From Xenopus tropicalis (taxonomy: Eukaryota > Chordata > Amphibia > Anura > Pipidae), in NCBI RefSeq assembly GCF_000004195.4, contig NC_030681.2, positions 136,059,506 through 136,123,505 of the forward strand: a stretch of DNA of 64,000 bases, read 5' to 3'. Every line of letters starts with the position of its first letter. Positions within the stretch are counted from its first letter, which is position 1. A model generated the notes under the pieces. The model saw only the letters and a list, made by a program, of their open reading frames with translations. It was not told where the DNA came from and did not search any database. The position numbers and the translations under genes are program-made. Positions 1 through 10,581 of the stretch are shown here, piece after piece.

Positions 1-987
1 CATTTTAATCCCTTTATAATCACTTGTTCTCTCACTAGTATTAGCATTTTGCTATTGAGATCTTTAGATATGTGCATCACTGGTTGGACTTCTCTGGACT
101 CCAGATCCAACGTGACATTATTTTCAGTTTGCTTGTACACTCCTGCCGCCGCGCTCTTTATCTCTGGTGTCTCTGACAGAGGACAAACCGCCACGTTACA
201 CAAACAGAACTAGCATGTAAGTGCCTGTCAGAGCGAGCAGACACAAAATGAGAGTAGCCTAAACTGAAAATGGATTCTCTAGAGACATTTGGCATCTTGC
301 TGCAGCTCCTTGACCTGGATATGGGCACATCATGATAGCTCCACAGTCAAACATGAGTTCAGACATATATGCATGTACAAGGGCATCGGAGTACAGACAT
401 TTCTCCTATTTTCCCCAGCTATTGACATTGTCATTGATCCATTGACCATTAGCCCATGTGTGACCTTTACTTTCAGTACCTAGTGCTTATTTGCCCTTTC
501 CAAATTCTCTCTAAAAATCTTAATTGCACATAAGATATCTGAGCACCCACTGTTGCTATGCTTTTGCTTCTTCTTCAGCTTCATCGCAGCCTGTCTTCCT
601 CTGTTGCACCTTAAGGCACTTTGCATTATCATGCTTATGGGATCCCACCCTAATTTCACACTCTCCTGGCTCATATGCATATCTAAGGCACAGATGTCAC
701 CATTACCATTTCTAATGTGCTGTGCTACTTTTAAACATGTCAAAGATGGAACATCACTGAAATTCTGCTCATATATATCCATAGAGACTAGTGGAGAAAG
801 AGCTAGTGGAGAAAGAGTAGTATATATATATATACTGTATATAATAGAGAGAAAGAGCGAGACAGAGAGAAATAGATATAGATATCTACTCACATACATA
901 GAGATACAGGAAAAAGAGAGACAGGCTTCTTTCTATTCATTCTTATCTTTTCTATGCTAATATTGCTTTCAGTTTCACATATCTTGT
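1..987. other. Gene-desert flank, no gene recognised
   Basis: I see no coding region or transposon end that I can name here. The stretch has a short alternating TA run at about 820-842. It is followed by a purine-rich GA-rich tract at about 843-925, which is low-complexity sequence. The open frames on both strands overlap each other, contain low-complexity tracts and show no protein family features. Confidence 0.5.
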
Positions 988-989
988 TA

Positions 990-1613
990 CAGGTATAGAA
1001 CCCGTTATCCAGAATGATTGGGACCAAGGGTATTTCGGATAAGGGGTTTTTCTGTAATTCGGATCTTCATACCTTAAGGGGCACATTTACTAATCCACGA
1101 ATCCGAATCACGAATGGGAAAAAATCGTATTGGAAACGAAAATTTCGGAAGATTGCAAATATCACAAAAATGCTTACGAAAAAATCGTATTAGTCACGAT
1201 AACATCGTATTTGCGATCCGAAAGTCACGAAATTTTCGTACCGAACAATTGTAAACTTCCGTTTTTTTTGTGCAAACGTCCGAAAAAGTCGTGCGGCGTA
1301 CGAAAAAGTTGTGCGCTGTACGAAAAAGTCGTGCGGACGCCCAAAACAAATCAGCGAAAATACGCTCGGAGCGTTCGTGCTTTTGTAAATGTGCCCCTAA
1401 GTCTACGAAAAATTCACTTATACATTAATTAAACCCAATAGGATTGTTTTGCCCCCAATATCTTAGATGGGATCAAACACAAGGTACTGTTTAATTATTA
1501 CAGAGAAAAAAAAAATCTAAATTATTTATTAAAATGGAGTCTATGGGAGACGGGCTTTCCGTAATTCAGAGCTTTCTGGATAACGGGTTTCCGGATAACG
1601 GATCCAATACCTG
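990..1613 (+). mobile_element. TA-flanked MITE (CAGGTAT family), copy 1, interrupted
   Basis: The element begins CAGGTATAGAACCCGTTATC and ends GGATAACGGATCCAATACCTG. The two ends are imperfect inverted repeats and a TA dinucleotide flanks both sides (988-989 and 1614-1615), as for Tc1/mariner-type insertion. It codes for nothing, so it is non-autonomous. Only one internal unit of the type amplified in other copies is present. A second MITE (1078-1397) is inserted in the left part and splits the family sequence CCTTAAGTCT, which is intact in the copy at 20240-20529. The superfamily is inferred from the TA duplication alone. Confidence 0.85.
1078..1397 (+). mobile_element. Harbinger-type MITE (GGGGCACATTTACT family) nested in a TA-MITE
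   Basis: The ends GGGGCACATTTACTAATCC and TTTTGTAAATGTGCCCC are inverted repeats flanked by an exact TAA direct repeat (1075-1077 and 1398-1400). A 3-bp T-W-A duplication is the mark of PIF/Harbinger transposition. The host site CCTTAAGTCT is seen unoccupied in another copy of the host MITE, which confirms both boundaries. The interior is rich in CGAAAA/TTTTCG words and encodes no protein. Confidence 0.8.
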
Positions 1614-1728
1614 TATTCTCAAAAACATACTCCTAAACTATAAACAAAGCCATTTATTTTTGTAACCCCATATTCAGTCGTTACCATGCAAAGTAGCAGC
1701 TCATAATTCCTCTGGAATTGATAATAAA

Positions 1729-1810
1729 TAGTGATGAGCGAATCTTTTCGTCATTTTACCATTGGCAAATTTTTTGCTGAATTAATTGGTAATCACCAGT
1801 TATTTAATTT
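1729..1810 (+). mobile_element. hAT family A fragment
   Basis: It starts with TAGTGATGAGCGAATCTTTTCG, the left end of hAT family A seen complete at 3678, 16461 and 18581. It then fades after the CCATTGGCAAATTTTTTGC segment, and no right end is found. It is a truncated relic or a strongly diverged copy. Confidence 0.55.
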
Positions 1811-1904
1811 GAATTTACAGCCTAAACCTGTACAAATATACAGTATATATATGTGAAACTGTAAAGATTCATTTACTAGTCAAAAATCTGCCCCATAGTG
1901 TGAT

Positions 1905-2012
1905 AAGGATGTTAGACTTTAAGCTCCATTGGGGCAAGGACTGATGTGAATGATGTATAATCTCTGTAGAGCGCTGGGGAATATATCAGTGCTACATAAA
2001 TAAAAATGACCC
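1905..2012 (+). repeat. Dispersed repeat 3' tail (retroposon-like)
   Basis: The stretch reads as a TTAAGCTCC...GGGGCAAGGACTGATGTGAATG segment, then a CTGTAGAGCGCTG segment and GTGCTACATAAATAAAAAT. It has the layout of a retroposon tail that ends in short TAAA repeats. I recognise the motif as a frequent interspersed repeat in frog DNA, but I cannot name the family with certainty. Confidence 0.45.
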
Positions 2013-2268
2013 AACATTTCTATCCATTAATCATGAAACTAAAGGTTTGTTTACTGCAAAGAGAAAAGTTATTGACGTCTCGTTGTCCAATCACAGGAGT
2101 TCCTAGTTAGCAGGAGGTAGAGTTTCACTGCTGACCCCCTGCCATTCACTTTCTCCTTTTCTGCTGGTGGCAAGAGACCCCCTAACTGAGGTCGAGAAGT
2201 GGATCTGGAGCTAAAGCTAAAGTTTAACCTAATTGCCTTGAGAATGCTTTGCTTGTACAATTCATTGC

Positions 2269-2745
2269 TAGAGATGTAGCGAACTGTTCGCCGGTGAACT
2301 AATTCGCGTGAACATCTGGTGTTCGCGAACGCGCAAGTTAGCGACCTTTTCGCGTATGTTCGCAATTTGGGTTCGCGTGGTGTTTTTCCGCTGCGTTTTT
2401 TCTCGGCCTAAAAACGCCGCGCAAGCCACACATTGCGTTTTTCAGCAAATCCAGTTTCCATGATGGTAATAGCGCGAAATAGCAAAAAACGCTGCGTATT
2501 TCCGCTAGGTCTGCCAACTGCCTTTGCGATTTTACGCAACGCTGTGTCAACAAAGTATTTTTCAGAGAAATTTTTGCCCTTGATCCCCCTCCTGCATGTC
2601 ACTGTCCAGGTCGTGGCACCCTTTAAACAACTTTAAAATAAGTTTTCTGGCCAGAAATGACTTTTCTAGGTTTTAAAGTTCGCCTTCCCATTGAAGTCTA
2701 TGGGGTTCGCAAAGTTCGCGAATATTCGCGCTTTTTGGCGTAAGT
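2269..2745 (-). mobile_element. hAT family B MITE, right side truncated
   Basis: It starts TAGAGATGTAGCGAACTGTTC and continues with the same interior as the complete copies at 9254-9762 and 33044-33519, in reverse orientation to them. The sequence follows the family to TTTTTGGCGTAAGTT near 2745 and then stops without the second terminal repeat. It is therefore a broken copy with no second target duplication. It contains GTGGCACCCTTTAAACAAC and other family words and has no coding capacity. Confidence 0.8.
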
Positions 2746-3669
2746 TGCTTCCCCACACTGGATACAATATTTTCAAAATTTGCAGGATTTTTTTTCCACC
2801 ATTGTTATTTTAAGTTTCCAGGTCAGAGATGACAAAACCATTCTACGCTATCTACAAAATGATTACACGTTTGAAAGAAATCAATGGACCCAGGTTCGAA
2901 GGAAACAAAAAAAATCTGGACTTGCATATAATAAAATAAACATTTTACATAAAAAAAAAAAGAGAGAGGAAACACAAGTTCTTTTCCCAATTGAATAAAA
3001 AGAGAAAAAAGTTTGAGAAATCATGTTCTAATGCATTTCTGTCAGCATTTTCAAGAGTTTAAGTTGGTTTTTCCTGCATTTTAAATCACAGTTGTGGTCC
3101 ATTAAAAAAAAACAACTTGGTTATCTTTATCCCCATTAATCTTTTTTTTTTTTTTTTGCAGTTTACATCATTTTTACCAAAAACCCTGATTTTACATACC
3201 ACCATGTTATGTTTTCCTGGATTGTAAGTTTTGTTTCAGTCTCACGGAAATGTAAAATCAGGGTTTCACCATATTCATTTTTGAGTTGGGATTTTGCTGC
3301 AAAATCCTGATCATGATTTTTTTTTTTTTTTGCAACTTTTTAAGCAAATTTTATGATAATGATTTAATGAGTTGCAGTACAGCATTACAATTAAGTAACA
3401 TTACATTTAGGGCCCCATTCTTTAAAAAATATTTTTTTGTGGTTAAAATCACGATATGGAAATAATTCAGAGTAACCACAATCATTTCTGATGTTCTTAA
3501 ATGTCATGAATATGTTTTTATCGGTTGTACAAAAATATCATGATTGTGTTCCGAAAGTCACAACGTCACAACGTCCGTAAACGGCACAAAAACCTTTCTG
3601 CCTTTGAAACCTTCAATGTATGATTTTGGAAGCCTCCCATAGGACTCAATGGCAATCTACAGATCCAAC
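2746..3669. other. AT-rich intergenic DNA with homopolymer tracts
   Basis: The stretch contains several A or T runs (for example near 2950, 3143 and 3319) and no recognisable gene. The part from about 3410 onward resembles dispersed frog repeat sequence and seems to continue after 4644. In that case the hAT insertion at 3678-4635 sits within an older repeat. That last point is a visual impression. Confidence 0.4.
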
Positions 3670-3677
3670 CTGGTAAA

Positions 3678-4063
3678 TAGTGATGAGCGAATCTGTACCA
3701 TTTTGCTTCTCCGAAAAATTCACAAATCTTTCAAAAGATCCGCGAAACGGCAAAAAATTTGCGAAACGGCAAAAATGTTGTGAACAAAAAAAATTGGCGC
3801 CCGCGACTATTCTTTTGTCACCTGTGGCTATTATTTTGTCGTGCGGCTATTATTTTGTTGCGTGGCTATTGTTTCGTCGCCCGCGGCTATTATTTTGTCG
3901 CGCGGCTATTGTTTCGTCACACACGGCTATTATTTAGTCGTGCGGCTATTCTTTTGACGCGCGCCTATTCTTTTGACGCCCGCGACAATTCTTTTTTAAC
4001 GCCGGCGAAAACGCGGAAATTCGCCGCGAATCCATGCCTGCCAAAACATTTCGCCCATCACTA
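3678..4063 (+). mobile_element. hAT family A MITE, left arm of an inverted pair
   Basis: The terminal repeats are TAGTGATGAGCGAATCTG on the left and CGCCCATCACTA on the right. The interior is a run of CpG-rich units of about 21 bp (CGGCTATTATTTTGTCGCG and variants), so the frames here give repetitive pseudo-peptides, not genes. The outer 8 bp (3670-3677) are CTGGTAAA. The 8 bp after the right end (4064-4071) are TTCACCAG, close to the reverse complement of that site. Together with 4072-4635 it forms one palindromic composite. Confidence 0.8.
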
Positions 4064-4071
4064 TTCACCAG

Positions 4072-4635
4072 TAGTTATGGGTGAAATGTTTCACCAGGCA
4101 TGGATTTGTGGCAAATTTCCGCGTTTCGCCATTGGCGGATTGTTTCGCGATACGGATGAAAAAATTCACCGCGGAAAAATTCGCCGCACGTCCAGAAATT
4201 GTCGCCGGCGTAAAAAAAGAATAGTCGCGGGCGTCAAGAGAATAGCCGCGCGACAAAATAATAGCCGCGGGCGACGAAACAATAGCCGCACGACAAATTA
4301 ATAGCCACGGGCGACGAAACAATAGCCGCGCGACGAAATAATACCCGCGTGCGACGGAACAATAGCCGCACGACAAAATAATAGCCGTGAGCGACGAAAC
4401 AATAGCCGCGCGACAAAATAATAGCCGCGGGCGGCGAAACAATAGCCACGCGACAAAATAATAGCTGCGGGCGACGAAACAATAGCCGCGCGACAAAATA
4501 ATAGCCGCGGGCGACAAATTTTTTTTGTCGCACGACATTTTCGCCGTTTCGCGAATTTTTTGCCATTTCGCGGATCTTTTTAAAGATTCGCGAATTTTTC
4601 GGCGAAGCAAAACGGAACAGATTCGCTCATCACTA
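4072..4635 (-). mobile_element. hAT family A MITE, right arm of the inverted pair
   Basis: This is an inverted copy of the element at 3678-4063. It begins TAGTTATGGGTGAAATG and ends GATTCGCTCATCACTA. The 8 bp after it (4636-4643) are CTGGTGAA, a 7-of-8 direct match to the 8 bp before the left arm. The outer boundaries therefore behave as one hAT insertion with an 8-bp target duplication. It is longer than its partner because its internal array has more units. Confidence 0.8.
4213..4530. repeat. CpG-rich ~21-bp tandem array inside hAT family A
   Basis: The words AATAGCCGCGCGACAAAAT and AATAGCCGCGGGCGACGAAAC alternate in about 14-15 units. This gives a 40-42 bp higher-order period. The array is very rich in CpG compared with the AT-rich surroundings. 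The long apparent reading frame on the minus strand (about 180 codons over 4065-4610) is made by the repeat having a length close to a multiple of three and contains no domain. Confidence 0.85.
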
Positions 4636-4863
4636 CTGGTGAAAAGATAGTCACGATACCAAATCTTGAATGAATTCCAAAATGTTCTTAGTCTTTGTGA
4701 AAACTACAACTTTTTAGTAGGGGTTAACGAAAACCACAAAAAGACATGGAATTTTAACAAAATTATCATGGACATTATGAAATGTTGAAGACACACAGAG
4801 CTACTAGTAGCAGCTACTTGTCACAACTACTAAAATAGACAATGCTGATCATTTACTGATAAT

Positions 4864-5092
4864 TAGTGAAGAGCAAATCTGTCCCGTAAAATTGGTGAAA
4901 CGCGTTTGTCACCCACGTCTTTATTTGTTGCCTGCGCCCTTTCTTGATGCAACCGTGCCCTCTTTTGACGTGACCATGACTTTTTTTTTTGATGCGCGAC
5001 AAATTACGAAGTTTCGTAAAACAATTCGCCAATGGTGAAATGCGGAAATTCGCTGTGAATATATGCCTGGTGAAAAAATTCACTCATTACAA
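4864..5092 (-). mobile_element. hAT family A MITE, diverged
   Basis: The left end is TAGTGAAGAGCAAATCTG and the right end ACTCATTACAA, a degraded version of CTCATCACTA. An exact 8-bp direct repeat CTGATAAT flanks it at 4856-4863 and 5093-5100. That is a clear hAT target duplication. The internal units are reduced to a few diverged copies, so this looks older than the pair at 3678-4635. Confidence 0.8.
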
Positions 5093-5100
5093 CTGATAAT

Positions 5101-6469
5101 TGTCTCTACGTGTGTTTTAGCAGAGGCAATTATCTGAGTCACATATATTCCTTTTAACTAGATATACTCCCATACTTTGGCAACAAAGTGCACGTAAACA
5201 TATATTTCTTTTAACAAAAGCAATTTAACAGTCCATGTATTGACACGCTGTCCAGGTTACCATGGAGACCAAATGCATAAAAAGTCACATACATTCATAC
5301 TTACAAATGCTCTAGTTTTATACAACACTCAGTGGACTTCTGGTTTGTTTGACTGTGCTCATTAGAACCAGGACGTTTAATGGGACTTTAGTTTCATTTT
5401 CAAATTGTAAAGTGTTTAGTGCAAGAAAGAACAAAAACCATAGCTATTTCCTGATTAAAAGCATAGGCAAAAAGTATGTACAGCAAAAGCCCTGTTCATT
5501 CAACCAATGTTGAAAAATAGGGTGTACTGTCGCTTTAATTTGTGACCTTATTTGCCTCTCTGACCTAATGATACTATGACATCATAAATTTCAAATGGCC
5601 TGACTGAAGGGGCAAAATTGAGCAGCAAATGCACCACCAGCGCAAGATTTTCCAGTGGAGCACTATGGGACTAATACTCAGGGTAACAGGTCTCCTTGAC
5701 AATATTGCTGTACACGTTACATAACAAAGCAGCTTTGTGGATTGTGTTTAGCAGAGGGACCAAAAATCATTTTAGATGTCAGTGTCCCTTTTAACAGTTC
5801 TGGGAAATACATAAAGCAGTTTGTAGTGATCTCAGCTTAGCACTTTCATAAGCATTCTCAATGTTTTCTTCTAAATAGGAGCTCTTACAAACCAATTACA
5901 AACTCTCAGGAGCATTTAGCATGGGAATCGCTGGTAAGACTCAACATGGAATACGCAGCACATTTCTGGGCAGTGAACATATTAAATATGAGGAAAATCA
6001 GTCAAGATTGAATTTGTTCTCCCTGGAATAGAGGAGCCGATGAGGGGATATGATATCCATATACAAATATATTCAAGGTCAATACAAATCTCTGTCTAGG
6101 GATTGTCGCTAATTGGTAAAACATATTAAATTGCTTGAAATGTAAAAGAAGTTGCAGCCTTCTAATATAAACTATTTCAATAATGGTCAATATTATAGGA
6201 GAGGAATAGATTGGCCTTTTCAGTTATACTTTCCTTAACATAATGTTTTTTTATATTAAAGAAAACACAGCAAGGAGGAGTTCATATTGTATGATATGAT
6301 TATACACAGGAACCTTAAAAAAACCCGCAGAAATATAAATGTTTAGGAAGGGAAACAGAAAATGTGGCTTGATTATTAGGATTATTACATGTAATTGTTT
6401 GAATGAAATATTCTGACCAAGCGCATTCACAATTTTTGGTATTTGTAAAAAAAAAATTCAATAAAAAAT
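5101..6469. other. Intergenic, no feature recognised
   Basis: This is AT-rich sequence without a credible gene, splice pattern or named repeat. Nothing stands out apart from short poly-A/T runs. Confidence 0.4.
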
Positions 6470-7010
6470 AGAATTTCGAATTTGAAGTTGTTTGATATTT
6501 GTCAAAAATCGAATTTTGAATTTGAAGTTTTTGGATATTCGTCAAAAATCGAATTTTGAATTTGAAGTTTTTGGATATTCGTCAAAAATCAAATTTTGAA
6601 TTTGAAGTTTTCTCATATTTGGCAAAAATGAAATTTTGAATTTGAAGTTTTTGGATAATCGTCAAAAATCGAATTGTGAATTTGAAATTTTTGGATATTC
6701 GTCAAAAATGAAATTTTGAATTTGATGTTTTCTGATATTTGGCAATAATGAAATTTTGAATTTGATGTTTCTGGATATTTGTCAAAAATCAAATTTTGAA
6801 TTTAAAGTTTTCTCATATTTGGCAAAAATGAAATTTTGAATTTGAAGTTTTTGGATATTCGTCAAAAATCGAATTTTTTTATTTGAAGTTTTTGGATATT
6901 CGTTAAAAATGAAATTTTGAATTTGACATTTTCTGATATTTGGCAAAAATGAAATTTTGAATTTGATGTTTCTGGATATTTGTCAGAAATCAAATTTTGA
7001 TTTCAAATTT
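6470..7010. repeat. AT-rich minisatellite, 40-bp unit
   Basis: About 13 head-to-tail units of 40 bp follow the pattern TTTGAAGTTTTTGGATATTC then GTCAAAAATCGAATTTTGAA. Two subtypes alternate. One has GGATATTCGTCAAAAATCG, the other CTCATATTTGGCAAAAATG or CTGATATTTGGCAAAAATG. This suggests that pairs or triplets of units were copied together. Because 40 is not a multiple of 3, the frame is not kept, and this is not coding. Confidence 0.9.
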
Positions 7011-7529
7011 TTATTTTTCCTTGAAAACTCAGCAAGCTTAAATGTGGGCTTATTTATAAAAAAAAAATCTGAAATCTCAACTCAGTTGCTAAATATTCTA
7101 CTCATCATTAGAGTCTTCAATCTTAACAAAAAAACCTCAAATAACATTTTAAAGAAATACTTTGAACTTTGCTAGGACAACCACAATTGTGTCTGATTAT
7201 ACAAAATTATAGCAACGGCGCATGTGTTTCATCATAAATCAGACTCAGTTGTGGGGAAGTCCTTCTGGTGTCATTTCCAGTGTTCGACATGTGAGTGACA
7301 TTGACACTGGGCGCAAATGGAACCCTGAAGCTCCCAACTGGTCAGGAGGTGGCAGTAGCTCCAGGGTCCCTGTGTGCATCTAGTGCAGTAGCACCTGATT
7401 TAGACTGGAAGGCAGGACGGATAAAGTGCAACTTATACGGAAGTGCAAGCAGCGCATTTTGACACTAGTATCTTCCATGAAAGTGGTTTTATGTGCAACT
7501 GATTGTGGGGAAATTGTAGGGAGCGCAAC
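7011..7529. other. Intergenic, no feature recognised
   Basis: I see no gene or named repeat here. The sequence from about 7280 is less AT-rich than the upstream minisatellite but has no distinctive structure. Confidence 0.4.
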
Positions 7530-7633
7530 TAGTGATGAGCAACCTCAAATTTTCCACAGGGAAATTTTGCAGATGGCAAAATGCGGAATTTGGCTACAAA
7601 TCCATACCTGCTGAATGAATTTGTTCATCACTA
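7530..7633 (+). mobile_element. hAT family A, 104-bp internally deleted copy
   Basis: The ends are TAGTGATGAGC and GTTCATCACTA. The flanking octamers are AGCGCAAC (7522-7529) and ATCGCAAC (7634-7641), which match at 6 of 8 positions. The element keeps only the conserved outer segments and lacks the tandem array, so it is a minimal derivative of the family. Confidence 0.7.
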
Positions 7634-8658
7634 ATCGCAACTACATTTCTGGATGTAAAAGGCCCTCTGCCTTCCAAGAGGGTATAATTTATTATGTCTC
7701 AGGGGATGCCCGGAGGATCAGGCATTTACGCTCCTAAATGGGGCGCAAGGACCTGTGCTTTACAGCTAATTACAAAGCTTTCTTCAATTAGAAGTGCTGG
7801 ATTTATGCAAGGAGGGCTAGGGAATCACACATTCTGCTCACTAACTTGTGCATTATTATTATTATTGTATATATTATTCAGACCTATTAGTATTGATGGG
7901 CCCTTTGGGTGCAAAGGAGGCCAGTCCTTACACCTGCTATAGGGCTCTTGCCCTGACAGATTTATAGATTTTGAATTCAGATTGAAGTGCAGAATGCAGC
8001 TATGCCCCAGGCACAAGTTCTCAGTGACTGATCCCTTAGGGGCCCAATTTTGTTCCCTTTGTATTCTTTCACTTGGGCCCAGAGCATTTGTTTTCAAATG
8101 ACCTCTTATCTTGCCCTGCATTTCTATACACTTCAAGAAGCTGTCATTAGTACAATGCCCGGTGTGGCAAAATTGTAAACAGTGTATGTGTTACCAAAGA
8201 GCTTTTGTACAAGAAGGAGCATCTAAGTTGTTACATCACAAGGATCCCCCGTGAACAGGTTCCCATGTTTATTCTTGTGGCCTTGGGTAAGTCCCTGGTA
8301 CAACATGAGCAACATGTACCCAATATCTTGGCACCTCTGCTACCAAACTGATGTACAAGATCCTGGCTTGATGCCAATGTGGAAGCCCCAGTACGGGATT
8401 CAATATTTCAGGCTGAATAAAGCATTAAACAGCTGAACCTCTCCAGTACTTGGCTTCCTGATGTCTGGTGGGTAGTGCTTGGTGGATTGATCGGACCTCT
8501 CAATAATTTATTGACTTATTCTAAGCACTAAGCACTGTTGAAGTGCAAAACTGCACCAGTGTACAGTAGAACCAAAAACATCACCGGTTCTTGCCTATTG
8601 TTATATATGGCAACTTTACCAACAAACTTCCTGGTGTCTCATGGGTAGTGCCAATTTT
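7634..8658. other. Intergenic, no feature recognised
   Basis: The sequence includes an ATT-type microsatellite (TATTATTATTATTG near 7853-7866) and nothing else that I can name. Confidence 0.4.
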
Positions 8659-8828
8659 GGGGCATTCTATTATAGTGCATGTCAACATCACTGGTGATGT
8701 TGCCCATAGCAACAAATCAGATCTTTGCTTTTGTTTTCTAACTTGTAGGTGTCCATTCAAACCTAACCTAGTTGCTATGGGCAATATCACTGGTGATGTT
8801 GGCTTAAACACTATAATAAATATGCCCC
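8659..8828. mobile_element. Short palindromic MITE (170 bp)
   Basis: The two arms pair. GGGGCATTCTATTATAGTG opens it and CACTATAATAAATATGCCCC closes it. Inside, AACATCACTGGTGATGTTGC on the left has the partner GCAATATCACTGGTGATGTT on the right, and ATAGCAAC pairs with GTTGCTAT. The element could fold into one long hairpin. No clear target duplication was found. Confidence 0.65.
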
Positions 8829-9253
8829 TTTGTGTTGACTGCAGCTTCTGACTATAGTACTTTGACTTAATCTTTGCACTAAGTATTGTTGTAGTAAAAC
8901 ACTGCCCCCCGGACCCAGTAGCTCTACATTCACCTCCATTTCATAGATTCTGTTTGTCTTTTAGATTCTGTTTCACCCTCATGTCAAACCACCAAGCAAC
9001 AATTGTAGTTTTAAAAAAGATTAGACTTCCAAATCCCTGTTTTGTGTGAAGACTGAAACGACCACTTCTTAATTGTAACCTTTTTATATGAACAACCGTG
9101 TTCTAAATTAATTTGAGTTGTGCTGTACCCCCCAAATGGTATCTTTAATGCAAAAGGTATCTTTAAAGTCTGAAAGTAAACAGCAAACGTGATCAGTGAA
9201 ATAATATCTTTCAAATGTCGGTTATCTGTAATACCTCCGGTACTATGTATAAA
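8829..9253. other. Intergenic, no feature recognised
   Basis: I see nothing supportable here. A TTTTAGATTCTGTTT segment near 8946-8975 is locally duplicated but short. Confidence 0.4.
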
Positions 9254-9762
9254 TAGGGATGTAGCGAACCTCAAAAAAAAAGTTCGCGAACCCGTTCGTG
9301 AACTTACGCCAAAAAGTGCGAACGTTCGCGAACTTTGCAAACCCCATAGACTTCAATGGGAAGGCGAACTTTAAAACCTAGAAAAGCCATTTCTGGCCAG
9401 AAAACTGATTTTAAAGTTGTTTAAAGGGTGCCACGACCTGGACAGTGGCATGCAGGAGGGGGATCAAGGGCAAACATTTCTCTGAAAAATACTTTGTTGA
9501 CACAGCGTTGCATAAAAACGCAAAGGCAGCTGGCAGACCTAGCAGAAATACGCAGCGTTTTTTGCTATTTTGCACTATTAGCACCATGGAAACGGGATTT
9601 GCTGAAAAACGCCATGTGTGGCTTGTGCGGCGTATTTAGGCCGAGAAAAAACGCAGTGGAAAAACGCCACGTGAACCCAAATTGCGAACATACGCGAAAA
9701 GTTCACGAACACCCGATGTTCGCGCGAATTAGTTCGCCGGCGAACAGTTTGCTACATCTCTA
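9254..9762 (+). mobile_element. hAT family B MITE, complete
   Basis: The terminal repeats are TAGGGATGTAGCGAACC and TTTGCTACATCTCTA, with an exact 8-bp target duplication TGTATAAA at 9246-9253 and 9763-9770. The right subterminal region has TTCGCGCGAATTAGTTCGCC-type palindromes. The interior contains CGCAAA/CGCGAAA words and encodes no transposase, so it is non-autonomous. This copy, with that at 33044, fixes the boundaries of the family. Confidence 0.9.
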
Positions 9763-9770
9763 TGTATAAA

Positions 9771-10581
9771 TACAAAATTATGTTATAAATTCAATGAAAG
9801 ATTAAAGTAAGTCAGTTTTTCCATTATCTCAAAAAAGTACTTCAGTGCAAGACTGTTGTGACATTGCAGTTTGACGTACGAACAAAAAATGGGAAAAATC
9901 AGGAGTAGCCATTTATTTTAATTTCCCAAAATCCCATTTCTTTTGGCAGTATAAAAGTGGCAAAGGAAAATTGCTCGTTTAATTTTAATAAAATGATTCC
10001 AATTGGGTTTAATTAGACATTTTTCCATACAAGTTTTCAAAGGGCAACACATTCTGTATCAAAACATTTGAATCGGCAGTCGAATTGTCAATGGAGTTTA
10101 CCATACCAATAAGTTTTCGCTAGTAAAATATGATTTCCAGTGTAAAGTCCATAGTGAAATTCTATAAAATATAATTACCATTTCCTATTCTAAAAATGCT
10201 CATAGAGCGAGTGCCTATTCTGCGCACGTTCATATGATTTACACATGAATAAATCATCGCAGTTATTTAAATCATTTGTTACTGATTTATGCAGATGGAG
10301 CCAAATAAATAAGCAGCCTACTCATTTGCTTTTGTGAGAAGGAATATGAATTAGCTTTGCTGGGTATTGTGCTGTTAAGGAGCTGTTTCACTGTTTCAAT
10401 GGCCCCACCAAAAGTCAACAAGTGGGAATTGCAAAGAAACAAAAGAAGGGTTAATGGAGTTTACAGTATTATAATTATCAACAGGCAATTTTTTTCTAGC
10501 AAAAAAACCCCCAAAAATGTATTAGGTGGAAAAAATGTGTAAAACCTGAATGTAAAACTTCAGCATCTAACAACTTGCAAG
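9771..10581. other. Intergenic, with a candidate conserved block at 10200-10345
   Basis: Most of this is AT-rich and featureless. From about 10200 to 10345 the sequence is repeat-free and holds several homeodomain-like words (AATAAATCATC, GATTTATGC, GAATTAGC) close together. That is the look of a developmental conserved element, but I could not align it to anything. Confidence 0.3.

Noticed and set aside
480..960. Overlapping frames of 139 and 135 codons on both strands
   Set aside because: Both include low-complexity TA/GA tracts, show no family features and exclude each other.
4065..4610. Minus-strand frame of about 181 codons with repeats
   Set aside because: The peptide is the translation of the 21-bp CpG-rich array in a hAT MITE. 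The repeats, not selection, keep the frame open.
4072..4635. Idea that the two family A arms are separate insertions
   Set aside because: Separate insertions would leave direct octamers at each element. Here the octamers of each arm are inverted, and only the outer pair is direct.
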